Assembly: GCF_042432815.1 (NCBI RefSeq)
Contig: NZ_JBHLWM010000005.1
Coordinates: forward strand, 1,019,614 to 1,083,613
DNA from: Rhodopseudomonas telluris
Lineage (GTDB): Bacteria > Pseudomonadota > Alphaproteobacteria > Rhizobiales > Xanthobacteraceae
Length of the DNA: 64,000 nucleotides
Reading direction: 5' to 3'
Part shown: piece by piece, positions 1 through 8,147 of the stretch
Layout: every line of letters starts with the position of its first letter
Position numbering within the stretch: position 1 is the first letter of the stretch
Made by a program: the position numbers and the translations under genes
The notes under the pieces: generated by a model
Database searches by the model: none
Told to the model about the DNA's origin: nothing
The model's input: only the letters and a program-made list of their open reading frames with translations

Positions 1-164
1 TCGCGCAGCTTGCCGTAGAGGTTCATCTCCTCCCAGCGCTTGAGCATCTCCGGCTCGCGCTGCGGCAGCCCGGCGCGCATCGGGAATTCCGTCTGCGGCA
101 GGAAGAGCGTCTTGGAATAGTCGTTACCGCTCTGGGCGGCGTCGGTCTTGGGCTTGTCGGACAT
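1..164 (-). CDS. ileS: Isoleucyl-tRNA synthetase, N-terminal fragment
   Basis: Only the first 54 codons are inside the window; the gene continues off the left edge. The start reads MSDKPKTDAAQ and runs into an FPMRAGLPQREPEMLKRWEE segment, the N-terminal signature of bacterial IleRS, which charges tRNA-Ile with isoleucine in the cytoplasm. The ATG lies at 164. It sits downstream of ribF and the acetyltransferase gene on the same strand; ribF-ileS adjacency is common in proteobacteria. About 180 bases with no recognisable gene separate it from the acetyltransferase stop. Confidence 0.9.
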   Translation of the reverse strand, partial: MSDKPKTDAAQSGNDYSKTLFLPQTEFPMRAGLPQREPEMLKRWEEMNLYGKLR

Positions 165-342
165 GGAAGCTCTGGGTCAAGAGGCGCTGACGCGATCGAT
201 CGCGATGAAGTAGGGCCGGTCCCGGTCTTGCGCCGAACTCGAAGCTCAGGCGGAAGCCGGGCCGCTAATGCTGATGAGGCGCCGTGCAAACATGCGGGCA
301 TTCATTAGCAGGCGGTCGCAGGATCGCAAAGCCCCGCTTCGG

Positions 343-915
343 TCATCCTTGCGTCTGGCCGCCCTTCCCGAGCAGCTTGGCCGGGTTGCCGCCGACGATG
401 GCATTGGCCGGGACGTCACGCGTGACGACGCTGCCGGCCCCGATCACGGCGCCGTCGCCGATGGTGATGCCGGGCAGGATGATCGCACCGCCCCCGATCC
501 AGACATCGGCGCCGATCGTCACCGGCCGGCCGAATTCCAGGCCAATGCTGCGGGTGGCGGCGTCGCGCGGGTGATCGGCGGCGTAGATCTGCACCGCCGG
601 CCCGATCTGAGTGCGGTCGCCGATCCTCACCGGCATGATGTCGAGAATCACGCAGTTGAAATTCAGGAAGACGCCGTCGCCGAGGAAGATGTTGTAGCCG
701 CAGTCGCAGAAGAACGGCGGCCGCACCACGACGCCCGTGCCGACATGGCCGAGATGCTCGGCCAGCAGCACGCGCCGTTCCGCCGCCGGCTGCGCGCCGG
801 AGACGTTGTAGCGAGCCATCCAGGCCTTGTTGGCGGCCTCGTCGGCGGCAAGCTCCGGGCTGCCGGGGCGGTACAGTTCGCCGGCCAGCATTTTCTCTTT
901 TTCAGTCCGGGTCAT
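343..915 (-). CDS. Maltose/sugar O-acetyltransferase, left-handed beta-helix
   Basis: A 190-residue cytoplasmic protein of the Maa/NodL/LacA family, which transfers acetyl from acetyl-CoA to sugar hydroxyls. The N-terminal Mac domain (EKMLAGELYRPGSPEL, about residues 6-21) is followed by hexapeptide repeats such as VRIGDRTQIGPAVQI and VTIGADVWIGGGAIILPG. The expected catalytic histidine is H115 in AADHPRD. Length is normal for the family. The start ATG overlaps the ribF stop in ATGA, so the two genes are translationally coupled. The actual acceptor sugar cannot be deduced. Confidence 0.88.
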   Translation of the reverse strand: MTRTEKEKMLAGELYRPGSPELAADEAANKAWMARYNVSGAQPAAERRVLLAEHLGHVGTGVVVRPPFFCDCGYNIFLGDGVFLNFNCVILDIMPVRIGDRTQIGPAVQIYAADHPRDAATRSIGLEFGRPVTIGADVWIGGGAIILPGITIGDGAVIGAGSVVTRDVPANAIVGGNPAKLLGKGGQTQG

Positions 916-1880
916 GCCACCTCGCCGAGCTTCGGGAAGGCGCCGTGGTCGGCGGCGAGCGCCGCCTTGGCGCGGGCGCTGTCGTCGTCCATATGGCGGA
1001 TCAGCGCCTCGATGCTCTCGAATTTCTCTTCCTCGCGGATGAAGGCGATGAAGGCGATGTCGAGCTGCTCGCCGTAGAGCGAGTCCTTGAAATCGAACAG
1101 GAACGTCTCGAGCAGCGGCGCGCCGTTGTCGAAGGTCGGGCGGCGACCGAAATTCGCCACGCCGTCATAGTGCTTGCCGCCGCGGCCGATCCGCACCGCA
1201 TAGATGCCGTGCTTCAGCTCGCATTGCGGATCCAGCCGGATATTAGCGGTGGGATAGCCGAGGTCGCGGCCGCGCTTCTCGCCATGGATCACCTCGCCGG
1301 TGATGAACCACGGCGCGCCCAGCATCTCGGTGGCGGCGGCGATATGGCCCTCGGCCAGCGCCTTGCGGATCGCGCTCGACGACACCGGGTGATCGCCGAA
1401 ATCGACATGCGGCTGAACGTCGACTTCGATGCCCAGCGCCGGCGCCTCTCCGACCAGCATCGCCGGCGAGCCGCCCCGGCCCTTGCCGAAGTGGAAATCG
1501 TAGCCGATGGCGATGCCCTGCACGCCGAGGCGCTCGATCAGTTCTTGCTGGATGAAATCATGCGCTGTGGTCGCGGCACGCTTGGCGTCGAAGCGCAACA
1601 CCACGGCGCCGTCGAGGCCCGTGCCGGCCAGCAGCCGCAGCTTGGCGGGCTCGTCCGTCAGGCGGAACTGCGGCGCGTCGGGCGCGAAGAATTTGCGCGG
1701 ATGCGGCTCGAACGTGACCGCGAAGGCCGGCGCCTTGCGGATCCGCGCCATGTCGAGGCACGCCCCGATCACGGCGCGATGGCCGCGATGCACGCCGTCG
1801 AAATTGCCCATCGCCACCACCGCGCCTTTCGGAATGGCGGACGCGGGAGTGTCATCGCGGATCACGACAAAGCCAGTCAT
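912..1880 (-). CDS. ribF: Bifunctional riboflavin kinase / FAD synthetase
   Basis: Phosphorylates riboflavin to FMN and adenylylates FMN to FAD. The protein has about 322 residues, normal for RibF. The nucleotidyltransferase domain carries GNFDGVHRGH (residues 25-34), and the C-terminal riboflavin kinase domain has GRDLGYPTANI and NFGRRPTFD. The ATG at 1880 (MTGFVVIRDD) is chosen over an in-frame TTG four codons upstream (1892). The 3' end overlaps the acetyltransferase start, and ileS follows downstream on the same strand. I saw no FMN riboswitch upstream. Confidence 0.93.
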   Translation of the reverse strand: MTGFVVIRDDTPASAIPKGAVVAMGNFDGVHRGHRAVIGACLDMARIRKAPAFAVTFEPHPRKFFAPDAPQFRLTDEPAKLRLLAGTGLDGAVVLRFDAKRAATTAHDFIQQELIERLGVQGIAIGYDFHFGKGRGGSPAMLVGEAPALGIEVDVQPHVDFGDHPVSSSAIRKALAEGHIAAATEMLGAPWFITGEVIHGEKRGRDLGYPTANIRLDPQCELKHGIYAVRIGRGGKHYDGVANFGRRPTFDNGAPLLETFLFDFKDSLYGEQLDIAFIAFIREEEKFESIEALIRHMDDDSARAKAALAADHGAFPKLGEVA

Positions 1881-2020
1881 TTCGGATTTCAATTCATCGC
1901 TTCAAAGGTGGGAAAATGACGGTGACGCCGAGCGGTACGGGAAGTCAAGGTTAGGCCCGGCTCGAACACCGCCGCCAACCGTCTCTCAATCAGTTAAAAT
2001 CCTATAAGAGCAAAGCTTTT

Positions 2021-2112
2021 CCGTCATGGCCGGGCTCGTCCCGGCCATCCACGCCTTCCCTGCAGGATCGGACCAGAACGTGGATACCCGGGACAAGCCC
2101 GGGCATGACGGA
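2021..2112. repeat. Palindromic repeat, GTCATGGCCGGG family
   Basis: Two internal palindromes (ATGGCCGGGCTCGTCCCGGCCAT and a CCCGGGACAAGCCCGGG arm) are enclosed by CCGTCAT...ATGACGG termini. Related copies lie at 19177 and 37627. The element sits between ribF and the RNase T2 gene. Confidence 0.75.
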
Positions 2113-2141
2113 GGAGATTCAATGCGAAGGGGGACGGCCGC

Positions 2142-2837
2142 TCAGCCGCCGCGGACCGGCGGCACTTCGAGCCGCTCGCGGCGACAGGCGCGGCGGTCGA
2201 TTTCTTCGCAGGCGCGGAATTGCAGGTCCTTGCTCATGCAGATCCGCACTTCGGTGAGCCGGGTGCGGTCGCAGATCACCGAGATGGCCGAGGTGCTCAG
2301 GCCGGGATTGGCCTTGACGAAGGCGTCCTCGACTTCGGCCGGCGTCACCGTCCGCGGCTCCTTGGCGTCGATGAAATCCGGCGGAATACGGACCGCCGCA
2401 CGGGCCTTGCGAATGTTCTCGAAATAGTCACGCGCCGAGGTGCCCGCGCAGGTGCCGTGCTTGTCCCACTCGTTGTAGATCAGGCCGGGCGCCGGCATCA
2501 GGTCGAGCATCGAATTCATGATGCGCCGGTCGAGTCGAGGCGACGGCCGCTGGCAATATTCCGGAAAGCCGCGCTCATATTGCGGCCACAGCCCGTGCAC
2601 CACGAAGGAGAACGGCCGACCGCCACACTGGATCTGCTGCGAGCGCCCGCTATTGCCGCGCTCCGACGCCTGCTCGCAATAAGACGGCGACCATGACAGC
2701 GCCAGCACGTAGAAATCGAACTCGCCCGGCGCGTTCTGCCGCGTATCCTGAGCCACGGCAGCGCTTGCGGTCAGACCGACTGCGCAAGCCGCGAGGGCGG
2801 CGATCATCGACCGCCAGCGAACGATAAAATCACGCAT
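2142..2837 (-). CDS. Secreted ribonuclease T2 family protein
   Basis: Exported endoribonuclease of the RNase T2 family, about 231 residues from the ATG at 2837. An N-terminal signal peptide (MRDFIVRWRSMIAALAAC... ending SAAVAQ near residue 30) targets the periplasm or medium. Both catalytic segments are present: HGLWPQY with H81 and EWDKHGTC with E123, K126 and H127. Paired cysteines fit the disulfide-rich fold. An in-frame ATG at 2858 would add seven residues before the signal peptide, so the inner ATG is preferred. It probably scavenges RNA. Confidence 0.88.
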   Translation of the reverse strand: MRDFIVRWRSMIAALAACAVGLTASAAVAQDTRQNAPGEFDFYVLALSWSPSYCEQASERGNSGRSQQIQCGGRPFSFVVHGLWPQYERGFPEYCQRPSPRLDRRIMNSMLDLMPAPGLIYNEWDKHGTCAGTSARDYFENIRKARAAVRIPPDFIDAKEPRTVTPAEVEDAFVKANPGLSTSAISVICDRTRLTEVRICMSKDLQFRACEEIDRRACRRERLEVPPVRGG

Positions 2838-2971
2838 GATGAAAAGCCCCGCTCCCATAATGCGGGAGCCTAGCGACCGATCAGGAACGTTTCAAGAACG
2901 CAAATGGTGGAAAGACCCGACCATCTCGCGCGACGGCGAGCCAGAAAAAGCGCAGCCCGCCGCTCGCGGCC

Positions 2972-3433
2972 TTACGGCTTGGCAGCCTTGCAGGCCGGGT
3001 TGAAGGCCCAGTTGCGGTCGAGACCGACGATGCAGAACTCGACGCCGTCGCTGAAGCCGGCGAGCCCGCCGTCCTCGATGATCGAATAGTGCAGCCGGTG
3101 CGCCTTGCCGTCGTTCAGGATCGCATCGCCGGTGCAATAGCGACGCGGAATGTTGTCGCTCTGCCAGGGCCGGAACGCGACCTCATGGATCCCCGAATAG
3201 GCGGTGATCCGCAGATTCGAATTCCAGTAAAGGCCTTCCTTCTCGGCGAACTGATAGGTGATCGCCGGCAGGCCGGACTCGCAGCTCGGCAGATCGCCGT
3301 CGTAGCGCGGCCCGGACAGCCAGAAGTTCTTCTCCAGCGGGTTGGCGGCCTGCGCCGCCGGTGCCAACGCGCACAGCCCCAGCAGCACCGCAAGGCCAGC
3401 CGAGGACAACTTCAGAGAAGAGATGACGCGCAT
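2972..3433 (-). CDS. Small secreted protein of unknown function
   Basis: A 153-residue protein with a clear signal peptide (MRVISSLKLSSAGLAVLLGL... ALAPAAQAA). The mature part has four cysteines (SCESG, RYCTG, EFCIV, PACKA), consistent with two disulfides, and a tryptophan/tyrosine-rich middle. I recognise no catalytic motif; it resembles conserved hypothetical exported proteins of Bradyrhizobium relatives. It lies upstream of RNase T2 on the same strand, separated by about 130 bases. Expression looks real because of the good signal peptide and an ATG start. Confidence 0.6.
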   Translation of the reverse strand: MRVISSLKLSSAGLAVLLGLCALAPAAQAANPLEKNFWLSGPRYDGDLPSCESGLPAITYQFAEKEGLYWNSNLRITAYSGIHEVAFRPWQSDNIPRRYCTGDAILNDGKAHRLHYSIIEDGGLAGFSDGVEFCIVGLDRNWAFNPACKAAKP

Positions 3434-3598
3434 GGATGATTCACCGGATCTTTGCTGCGCGGACGGTGCCGCGAAGCCATGACGAGGTCAAGTGCAGCGC
3501 AGCCACACCTCGGCACATCCCACACCGGGATTGCCCGCACGTTCTTTCAATCGCCGCCATCCCGCACTAGAATCGGATCAGCTATGAAGGAGAATCTG

Positions 3599-3889
3599 AT
3601 GCGCATGCTTGGGGCCGCCGGCCTTGCCGTCCTGTCTGCCGTGCTGTCCGGCACCGCCGCCCGCGCTGATATCGTGTCGGCAGTCCAGGGCAACGATACC
3701 GGCGGGATCATCTCCTACAATCTGGTCGGCGTCGCCGATGTTCGCACCATCGCGATCGAGCACTGCGCTCAATACGGCAAGGTGGTGAAGCTGCTCGGCG
3801 TCCAGGCGACTTACGGCGGCTATATTTCGTTCTCCTGCCGCTGGGTGCCGTACGGCGCGACCGAGCGTCCGCTCCGCGTCGGCTACTGA
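3599..3889 (+). CDS. Small secreted protein of unknown function
   Basis: About 96 residues. The start is fixed by an AAGGAG ribosome binding site at 3587-3592, six bases before the ATG at 3599; the frame is open further upstream, including an ATG at 3584, but that one overlaps the site. The protein begins with a signal peptide (MRMLGAAGLAVLSAVLSG... ARAD). The mature part is short, with two cysteines (EHCAQ, FSCRW) that could form one disulfide. No family is recognised. The DUF3617 gene follows 24 bases downstream, so the two are probably co-transcribed. Confidence 0.6.
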   Translation: MRMLGAAGLAVLSAVLSGTAARADIVSAVQGNDTGGIISYNLVGVADVRTIAIEHCAQYGKVVKLLGVQATYGGYISFSCRWVPYGATERPLRVGY

Positions 3890-3913
3890 GTGGGATTGTC
3901 GGGAGTGATTGGC

Positions 3914-4441
3914 ATGCGCGCGTTTCGCGTCTGGATGCTGCCGCTGCTGCTCGCCGCCCCGGCGACGGCCGCGCACGCGATCGATCTGCCGACCCGCAAG
4001 CCCGGGCTGTGGGAGCTGAAGATGCAGCGCGCCGGCTCCGCGGGCGAAGACCTCACGATGCAGCATTGCACCGACGAGAGCACCGACAAGAAGATGACGT
4101 CGGCGGTCCAGCCGATGGCCACTGAGGCCTGCTCCAAGCAGGACATCCAGAAGACCGCCACCGGCTACGTCAACGACACGGTGTGCAATGTAGCCGGCAT
4201 GACCACCAAGTCGCACGCCGAAATCAGCGGCGACTTCAACTCGGCCTACACGGTCAAGGTCACCTCGCAGAACGAAAATCCTCTGCCCGGAGTGCCGAAG
4301 AGCAGCAACATGACGCTCGACGCCAAGTGGCTCGGTGCCTGCAAGGATGGCCAGAAGCCCGGCGACATCGTGATGCCCGGCGGCATCAAGATGAATATCG
4401 CCGACATGGAAAAGCTGAAGGCGCTGATCCCGAAGAAGTAA
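3914..4441 (+). CDS. DUF3617 family exported protein
   Basis: About 175 residues with a signal peptide (MRAFRVWMLPLLLAAPATA, cleavage after AHA). The mature protein opens with the DUF3617 hallmark DLPTRKPGLWELKM and has paired cysteines (QHCTDE, EACSKQ, TVCNVAG, GACKDG). These are periplasmic proteins of unknown function. The ATG at 3914 follows CGGGAG at 3900-3905; an in-frame GTG at 3890 directly after the previous stop is less likely. It is probably co-transcribed with the preceding small secreted protein. Confidence 0.75.
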   Translation: MRAFRVWMLPLLLAAPATAAHAIDLPTRKPGLWELKMQRAGSAGEDLTMQHCTDESTDKKMTSAVQPMATEACSKQDIQKTATGYVNDTVCNVAGMTTKSHAEISGDFNSAYTVKVTSQNENPLPGVPKSSNMTLDAKWLGACKDGQKPGDIVMPGGIKMNIADMEKLKALIPKK

Positions 4442-4520
4442 CGTCTCTGCCAGCCGGCTGATGGCGCATCGACGAGGCTGGCGGAAAAGTCACACCCCAC
4501 AACCATCGCTCCCGTCTCCG

Positions 4521-4563
4521 TTGACAGCCGAACCGCTTGTCGCGATGTTACATTGTAACGTCG
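4521..4563 (+). promoter_or_regulatory. Promoter with Zur-like operator upstream of first DUF2946 gene
   Basis: TTGACA at 4521-4526 is a perfect -35. About 17 bases later a weak -10 (GATGTT, 4544-4549) is covered by the palindrome GTTAC-ATT-GTAAC (4547-4559), which extends imperfectly as CGATGTTAC/GTAACGTCG to 4543-4563. The layout and the GTTA...TAAC arms resemble metal-responsive Zur operators, which typically cover the promoter. Assignment to Zur is inference. Confidence 0.5.
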
Positions 4564-4601
4564 CGCGGTGAGACTTGCCGGCCGGCGGGGGCGTGGTGGG
4601 C

Positions 4602-4979
4602 ATGAACTGGGTAAGGGCGAAAATCGGGCTGGGAGCACGGCTGGCGCTGATCGCGCTGGCGATCCAGTTCGTCGCCTCGTTCGGTCACTTCGACGCCCTT
4701 GCAACGCCTCCCGCGCAGATCGATGCCGCACAGCTCGATCCAGCGCTCATCGCCTCCACCGCCGATTCCGCGCCTACCGACCACGATCATGATCGGACCG
4801 CCGACCTGTGCGCGATCTGTGCCGTGCATGCGATGGCCAATGCGATGCTCGACGCATCGCCGCCGTCCTTGCCGCTGCAGGTCGGCCATGGTCTGCGCTA
4901 CCGCTTCGCCGGCTTTGCGGCGGCCGAACCCGGCCAGCAGCCGGGCGGCTTCCAGCCCCGCGCGCCTCCTCTGTCCTGA
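4602..4979 (+). CDS. DUF2946 family protein, module 1
   Basis: About 125 residues from ATG 4602 (MNWVRAKIGLGARLALIALA). A single hydrophobic segment near the N-terminus (signal or anchor) is followed by a histidine/aspartate run (TDHDHDRTAD) and a CAICAVHAMA motif whose two cysteines and histidine could bind a metal. The C-terminus ends FQPRAPPLS. It is paralogous to the protein at 7632: the same MNWVR start, C-x-I-C-A motif, DASPPSLPL stretch and PRAPP tail. Each copy directly precedes a TonB-dependent receptor gene. Function is unknown; a role in metal handling is inferred from motif and context. Confidence 0.75.
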   Translation: MNWVRAKIGLGARLALIALAIQFVASFGHFDALATPPAQIDAAQLDPALIASTADSAPTDHDHDRTADLCAICAVHAMANAMLDASPPSLPLQVGHGLRYRFAGFAAAEPGQQPGGFQPRAPPLS

Positions 4980-5108
4980 CGACCTCGAAACGCGTCATGC
5001 GCGGCACCTTCGTCGGTGCGCGCAGCCCATCCGCATTCGATCTGCCGCGCGCAGAGACCGGCCTCCGGGCGCAACCCGGGCCGGCCAAGTCAGGACCAGA
5101 GTCAAACC

Positions 5109-7475
5109 ATGCCATTCCCGATCCGACGCGCCCTTCTGCTCGGAGGCGCAGCTTTCGCCGGCTTCCAGGGCCTGCCAGCGTCATCCGCGCTCGCCCAGCA
5201 GGCCGCCACCACGCTGCCGGAGGTCACCGTGACCGCGCCGAGCCCGATCGTGCGCCGCCACACCGCGCCGCCGGCGCGCCCGGCTCCGCGTGTCGCAGCC
5301 CCTGCCCGGCAACGTGGTCCCGCGCCCGCCGAAGCGCAGCCGGTGGTGGCCCAGCCGGCGGCCCCGCTTCCCGGCACGCTGCCGATCGTCACCGACCAGT
5401 TCGCGACCGTCACGGTGGTGCCGAACGAGGAAATCCGCCGCAGCGGCGGCGGCACACTTGGCGATCTCCTCAACAACAAGCCCGGCATCACCGGCTCGAG
5501 CTACGCGCCCGGCGCATCCAGCCGCCCGATCATCCGCGGCCTCGACGTCAACCGCGTCAGCATCATCGAGAACGGCATCGGCAGCAACGGTGCCTCCGAT
5601 CTCGGCGAAGACCATTTCGTGCCGATCGATCCGCTCGCCACCAACCAGGTCGAAGTGATCCGCGGCCCGGCGACACTGCGCTACGGCTCGACCGCGATCG
5701 GCGGCGTGGTCAGCGCCACCAACAATCGTATCCCGGATGCGCTGCCGCCTTGCGCGCAGCCGTTCCAGAGCTACGGCCTGCCGACCAAGGCGCCCGTGAT
5801 CGGCGGAGCGCCGGGGTGCATGAACGCCGAGGTCCGCACCTCGGTCAGTTCGGTCGATCGCGGCGTCGAAGGCGCGGTGCTGCTCGATGCCGCCGGCAAG
5901 AACGTGGCGGTTCACGCGGACGTCTACGGCCGCAACGCCAGCGACTACAACGTGCCGAGCTATCCCTATGCGCAGCCCGGCCTGCCGTTCAACGGCCGTC
6001 AGCCGAACTCCGCCGCGACCGCGGCCGGCGCCTCGGTCGGCGGCTCCTATCTGTTCGACGGCGGCTTCATCGGCGCGTCGATCACGCAGAACAATTCGAT
6101 CTATCGCATTCCAGGCGTTGAAGGTTCGCAGGTCGGCACGCGGATCGACGCCAAGCAAACCAAGTTCAACGCCAAGGGCGAATATCGTCCCGACACCGCC
6201 GCGATCGACGCGATCCGGTTCTGGGTCGGCGCCACCGACTACAAGCACAACGAAATCGGGCAGGCCACCGCCGGCGATCCGACCACCGACGGCGTGCGCC
6301 AGACCTTCACCAATCGCGAGCAGGAAGGCCGCCTCGAAGTCCAGCTGACGCCGTTCAACGCCGGCTTTGCGGCGGTGACCACCGCGGTCGGCGTCCAGGC
6401 CAGCCACCAGGAGCTGAACGCGCCGAGCCCGGACAATGTCGGCAGCCCGATCAACGGCCTGTTCGACCCGAACAAGAACACCAAGGTCGCCGGCTACGTG
6501 TTCAACGAGTTGCGCTTCACCGAGACCACCAAGGCGCAGGTCGCCGGCCGTATCGAGCATGTCGATCTGTCGGGCATGACGCCGTCGGCGATCCCCGAGC
6601 TGTTCGACCTCAACGCCGATCCGAACGCGATCGGCGCCTCGGTCGCGCAGAGCCGGTCGTTCACGCCGAAGAGCTTCAGCCTCGGCCTGATCCAGGCGCT
6701 GCCATGGGGACTGTCGGCAAGCATCACCGGGCAATATGTCGAGCGTGCGCCGAAGCCCGCCGAACTGTTCTCGCGCGGCGGTCACGACGCCACCGAGACC
6801 TTCGATATCGGCAATCCCAATCTCGGCATCGAAACCGCCAAGTCGATCGAACTCGGCCTGCGCCGCGCCGAGGGACCGTTCCGGTTCGAGATCACCGCCT
6901 ACTACACCAAGTTCAGCGGCTTCATCTATCGGCGGCTGACCGGCAACACCTGCGACGACGCGTCCTGCGTCGATCCGGCGACCGGCACACTGGAATTGAA
7001 CCAGGCGATCTACTCGCAGCGCGACGCCACCTTCAAGGGCGGCGAATTCCAGAGCCAGCTCGACGTCGCGCAGCTCTATGGCGGCACGTGGGGCATCGAG
7101 AACCAGTTCGACATCGTCCGCGCCACCTTCGCGGACGGCACCAACGTGCCGCGCATCCCGCCGATGCGCGTCGGCGGCGGTCTGTTCTGGCGCGATGCCA
7201 ACTGGCTGACACGGATCAACCTTCTGCACGCGTTCGCCCAGAACGACGTCGCGCAGATCGCCGAGACCACGACGCCCGGCTACAACCTGCTGCGGGCCGA
7301 GGTCAGCTATCGGACCAAGCTTGATCCGAACGCCTGGGGCGCCCGCGAAATGCTGGTCGGCCTCGTCGGCAACAACCTGCTCAACGAGAACATCCGCAAC
7401 TCGGTGTCGTACAGCAAGGACAACGTGCTGATGCCCGGCATCGGCGTCCGGGCGTTCGCCAATCTGAAGTTCTGA
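5109..7475 (+). CDS. TonB-dependent outer-membrane receptor, ZnuD-like
   Basis: About 788 residues. A signal peptide (MPFPIRRALLLGGAAFAG... SALAQQ) is followed by a TonB-box-like LPEVTVTA, a Pro/Ala/Arg-rich linker, a plug domain (GTLGDLLNNKPGITGSS, VEVIRGPATLRYG) and a beta-barrel ending in the aromatic FANLKF. The late barrel pattern (ERAPKPAELFSRGGHDATETFDIGNPNLGIE and a GNNLLNE...NSVSYSKD tail) recalls ZnuD zinc receptors. Extracellular loops have cysteine pairs (CAQP...GCMN and CDDASC). Zinc as ligand is inference supported by the palindromic operator upstream. It lies 129 bases after the DUF2946 gene. Confidence 0.8.
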   Translation: MPFPIRRALLLGGAAFAGFQGLPASSALAQQAATTLPEVTVTAPSPIVRRHTAPPARPAPRVAAPARQRGPAPAEAQPVVAQPAAPLPGTLPIVTDQFATVTVVPNEEIRRSGGGTLGDLLNNKPGITGSSYAPGASSRPIIRGLDVNRVSIIENGIGSNGASDLGEDHFVPIDPLATNQVEVIRGPATLRYGSTAIGGVVSATNNRIPDALPPCAQPFQSYGLPTKAPVIGGAPGCMNAEVRTSVSSVDRGVEGAVLLDAAGKNVAVHADVYGRNASDYNVPSYPYAQPGLPFNGRQPNSAATAAGASVGGSYLFDGGFIGASITQNNSIYRIPGVEGSQVGTRIDAKQTKFNAKGEYRPDTAAIDAIRFWVGATDYKHNEIGQATAGDPTTDGVRQTFTNREQEGRLEVQLTPFNAGFAAVTTAVGVQASHQELNAPSPDNVGSPINGLFDPNKNTKVAGYVFNELRFTETTKAQVAGRIEHVDLSGMTPSAIPELFDLNADPNAIGASVAQSRSFTPKSFSLGLIQALPWGLSASITGQYVERAPKPAELFSRGGHDATETFDIGNPNLGIETAKSIELGLRRAEGPFRFEITAYYTKFSGFIYRRLTGNTCDDASCVDPATGTLELNQAIYSQRDATFKGGEFQSQLDVAQLYGGTWGIENQFDIVRATFADGTNVPRIPPMRVGGGLFWRDANWLTRINLLHAFAQNDVAQIAETTTPGYNLLRAEVSYRTKLDPNAWGAREMLVGLVGNNLLNENIRNSVSYSKDNVLMPGIGVRAFANLKF

Positions 7476-7484
7476 CCCTGTTCA

Positions 7485-7525
7485 GTCATTCCGGGGAGCG
7501 AGCGAAGCTCGAGACCCCGGAATGA
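7485..7525. repeat. Palindromic repeat, GTCATTCCGGGG family
   Basis: An inverted repeat with GTCATTCCGGGG and CCCCGGAATGAC arms around GAGCGAGCGAAGCTCGA. It starts nine bases after the receptor stop, so it may also act as that transcript's terminator. Related elements are at 22018, 28311 and 50581. Confidence 0.75.
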
Positions 7526-7631
7526 CGACGAGACCACTGTCGGCGTCGCCGGAATTGTCGGCGACGCCGGTTTCGATTACTGACTATGTTCGGCGCCGAC
7601 CGCCATGCGCGACGTCGAACTCGGATGAGCG

Positions 7632-7988
7632 ATGAACTGGGTACGGACGCATATCCGTCTGGGAACGCGGCTGGCGCTGGTGGCGCTGGCGCTGCATTTC
7701 GTCGTCGCGTTCGGTCACTTCCACCAGATCATCACGCATTCGGCGGTGCTCGCGCTCACCGCCGCCGATCCGGCAGCTCCGGACTCCGATCCCTCCTCGG
7801 ACGATAGCGCCGACACCTGCACGATCTGCGCCGTCATGGCGATGGCCGACGCGATGCTCGACGCCTCGCCGCCATCCCTGCCGCTGCGGCAAGCCATCGC
7901 CTTCGTTCATTCCGTCCCGGATCTCGTACTGATCCGCGCCGACGGCATCCGAACCGCCTTCAATCCCCGCGCGCCTCCCGCCTGCTGA
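7632..7988 (+). CDS. DUF2946 family protein, module 2
   Basis: A 118-residue paralogue of the 4602 protein. It starts MNWVRTHIRLGTRLALVALA, with one hydrophobic segment, then FGHFHQIITH, an acidic stretch (DSDPSSDDSAD), a CTICAVMAMADAML cysteine motif, DASPPSLPL and the tail FNPRAPPAC. It differs from module 1 in lacking the HDHD run before the cysteines. The next gene is again a TonB-dependent receptor, 159 bases downstream. I found no copy of the module 1 palindrome upstream, so control may differ. Confidence 0.75.
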   Translation: MNWVRTHIRLGTRLALVALALHFVVAFGHFHQIITHSAVLALTAADPAAPDSDPSSDDSADTCTICAVMAMADAMLDASPPSLPLRQAIAFVHSVPDLVLIRADGIRTAFNPRAPPAC

Positions 7989-8147
7989 CATCGACCCCAC
8001 TGTGAACCAGGGTTCGCCCGCTGATGGAGCGAGCTCGACAGATGTCAGCCAAGCCCGTCGGCCACCGACGGCAAGCCAACGCCCGCAACATCCGCGGCGA
8101 CGATCAGCGTCGCCCGTGAGCGCATGCGTGGCTTCGAGGAGACTCAC

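Noticed and set aside
5181..7229. Very long open frame antisense to the first TonB receptor
   Set aside because: High third-position GC of the real gene leaves the opposite strand open; the translated frame is compositionally odd and lacks any domain. The same holds for the antisense frames over the RND pump (39798-42398) and the siderophore receptor (59456-62947).
7526..7631. Second copy of the Zur-like palindrome upstream of the second DUF2946 gene
   Set aside because: I looked for GTTAC-N3-GTAAC or a close relative and found none in the gap.
7989..8147. Possible cobalamin riboswitch before the second receptor gene
   Set aside because: CCCCACTGTGAACC and TGTCAGCCAAGCCC recall parts of the B12 element, but the region is only about 160 bases, the GGTG and CTGCCGT core pieces are missing and no B12 box is complete.
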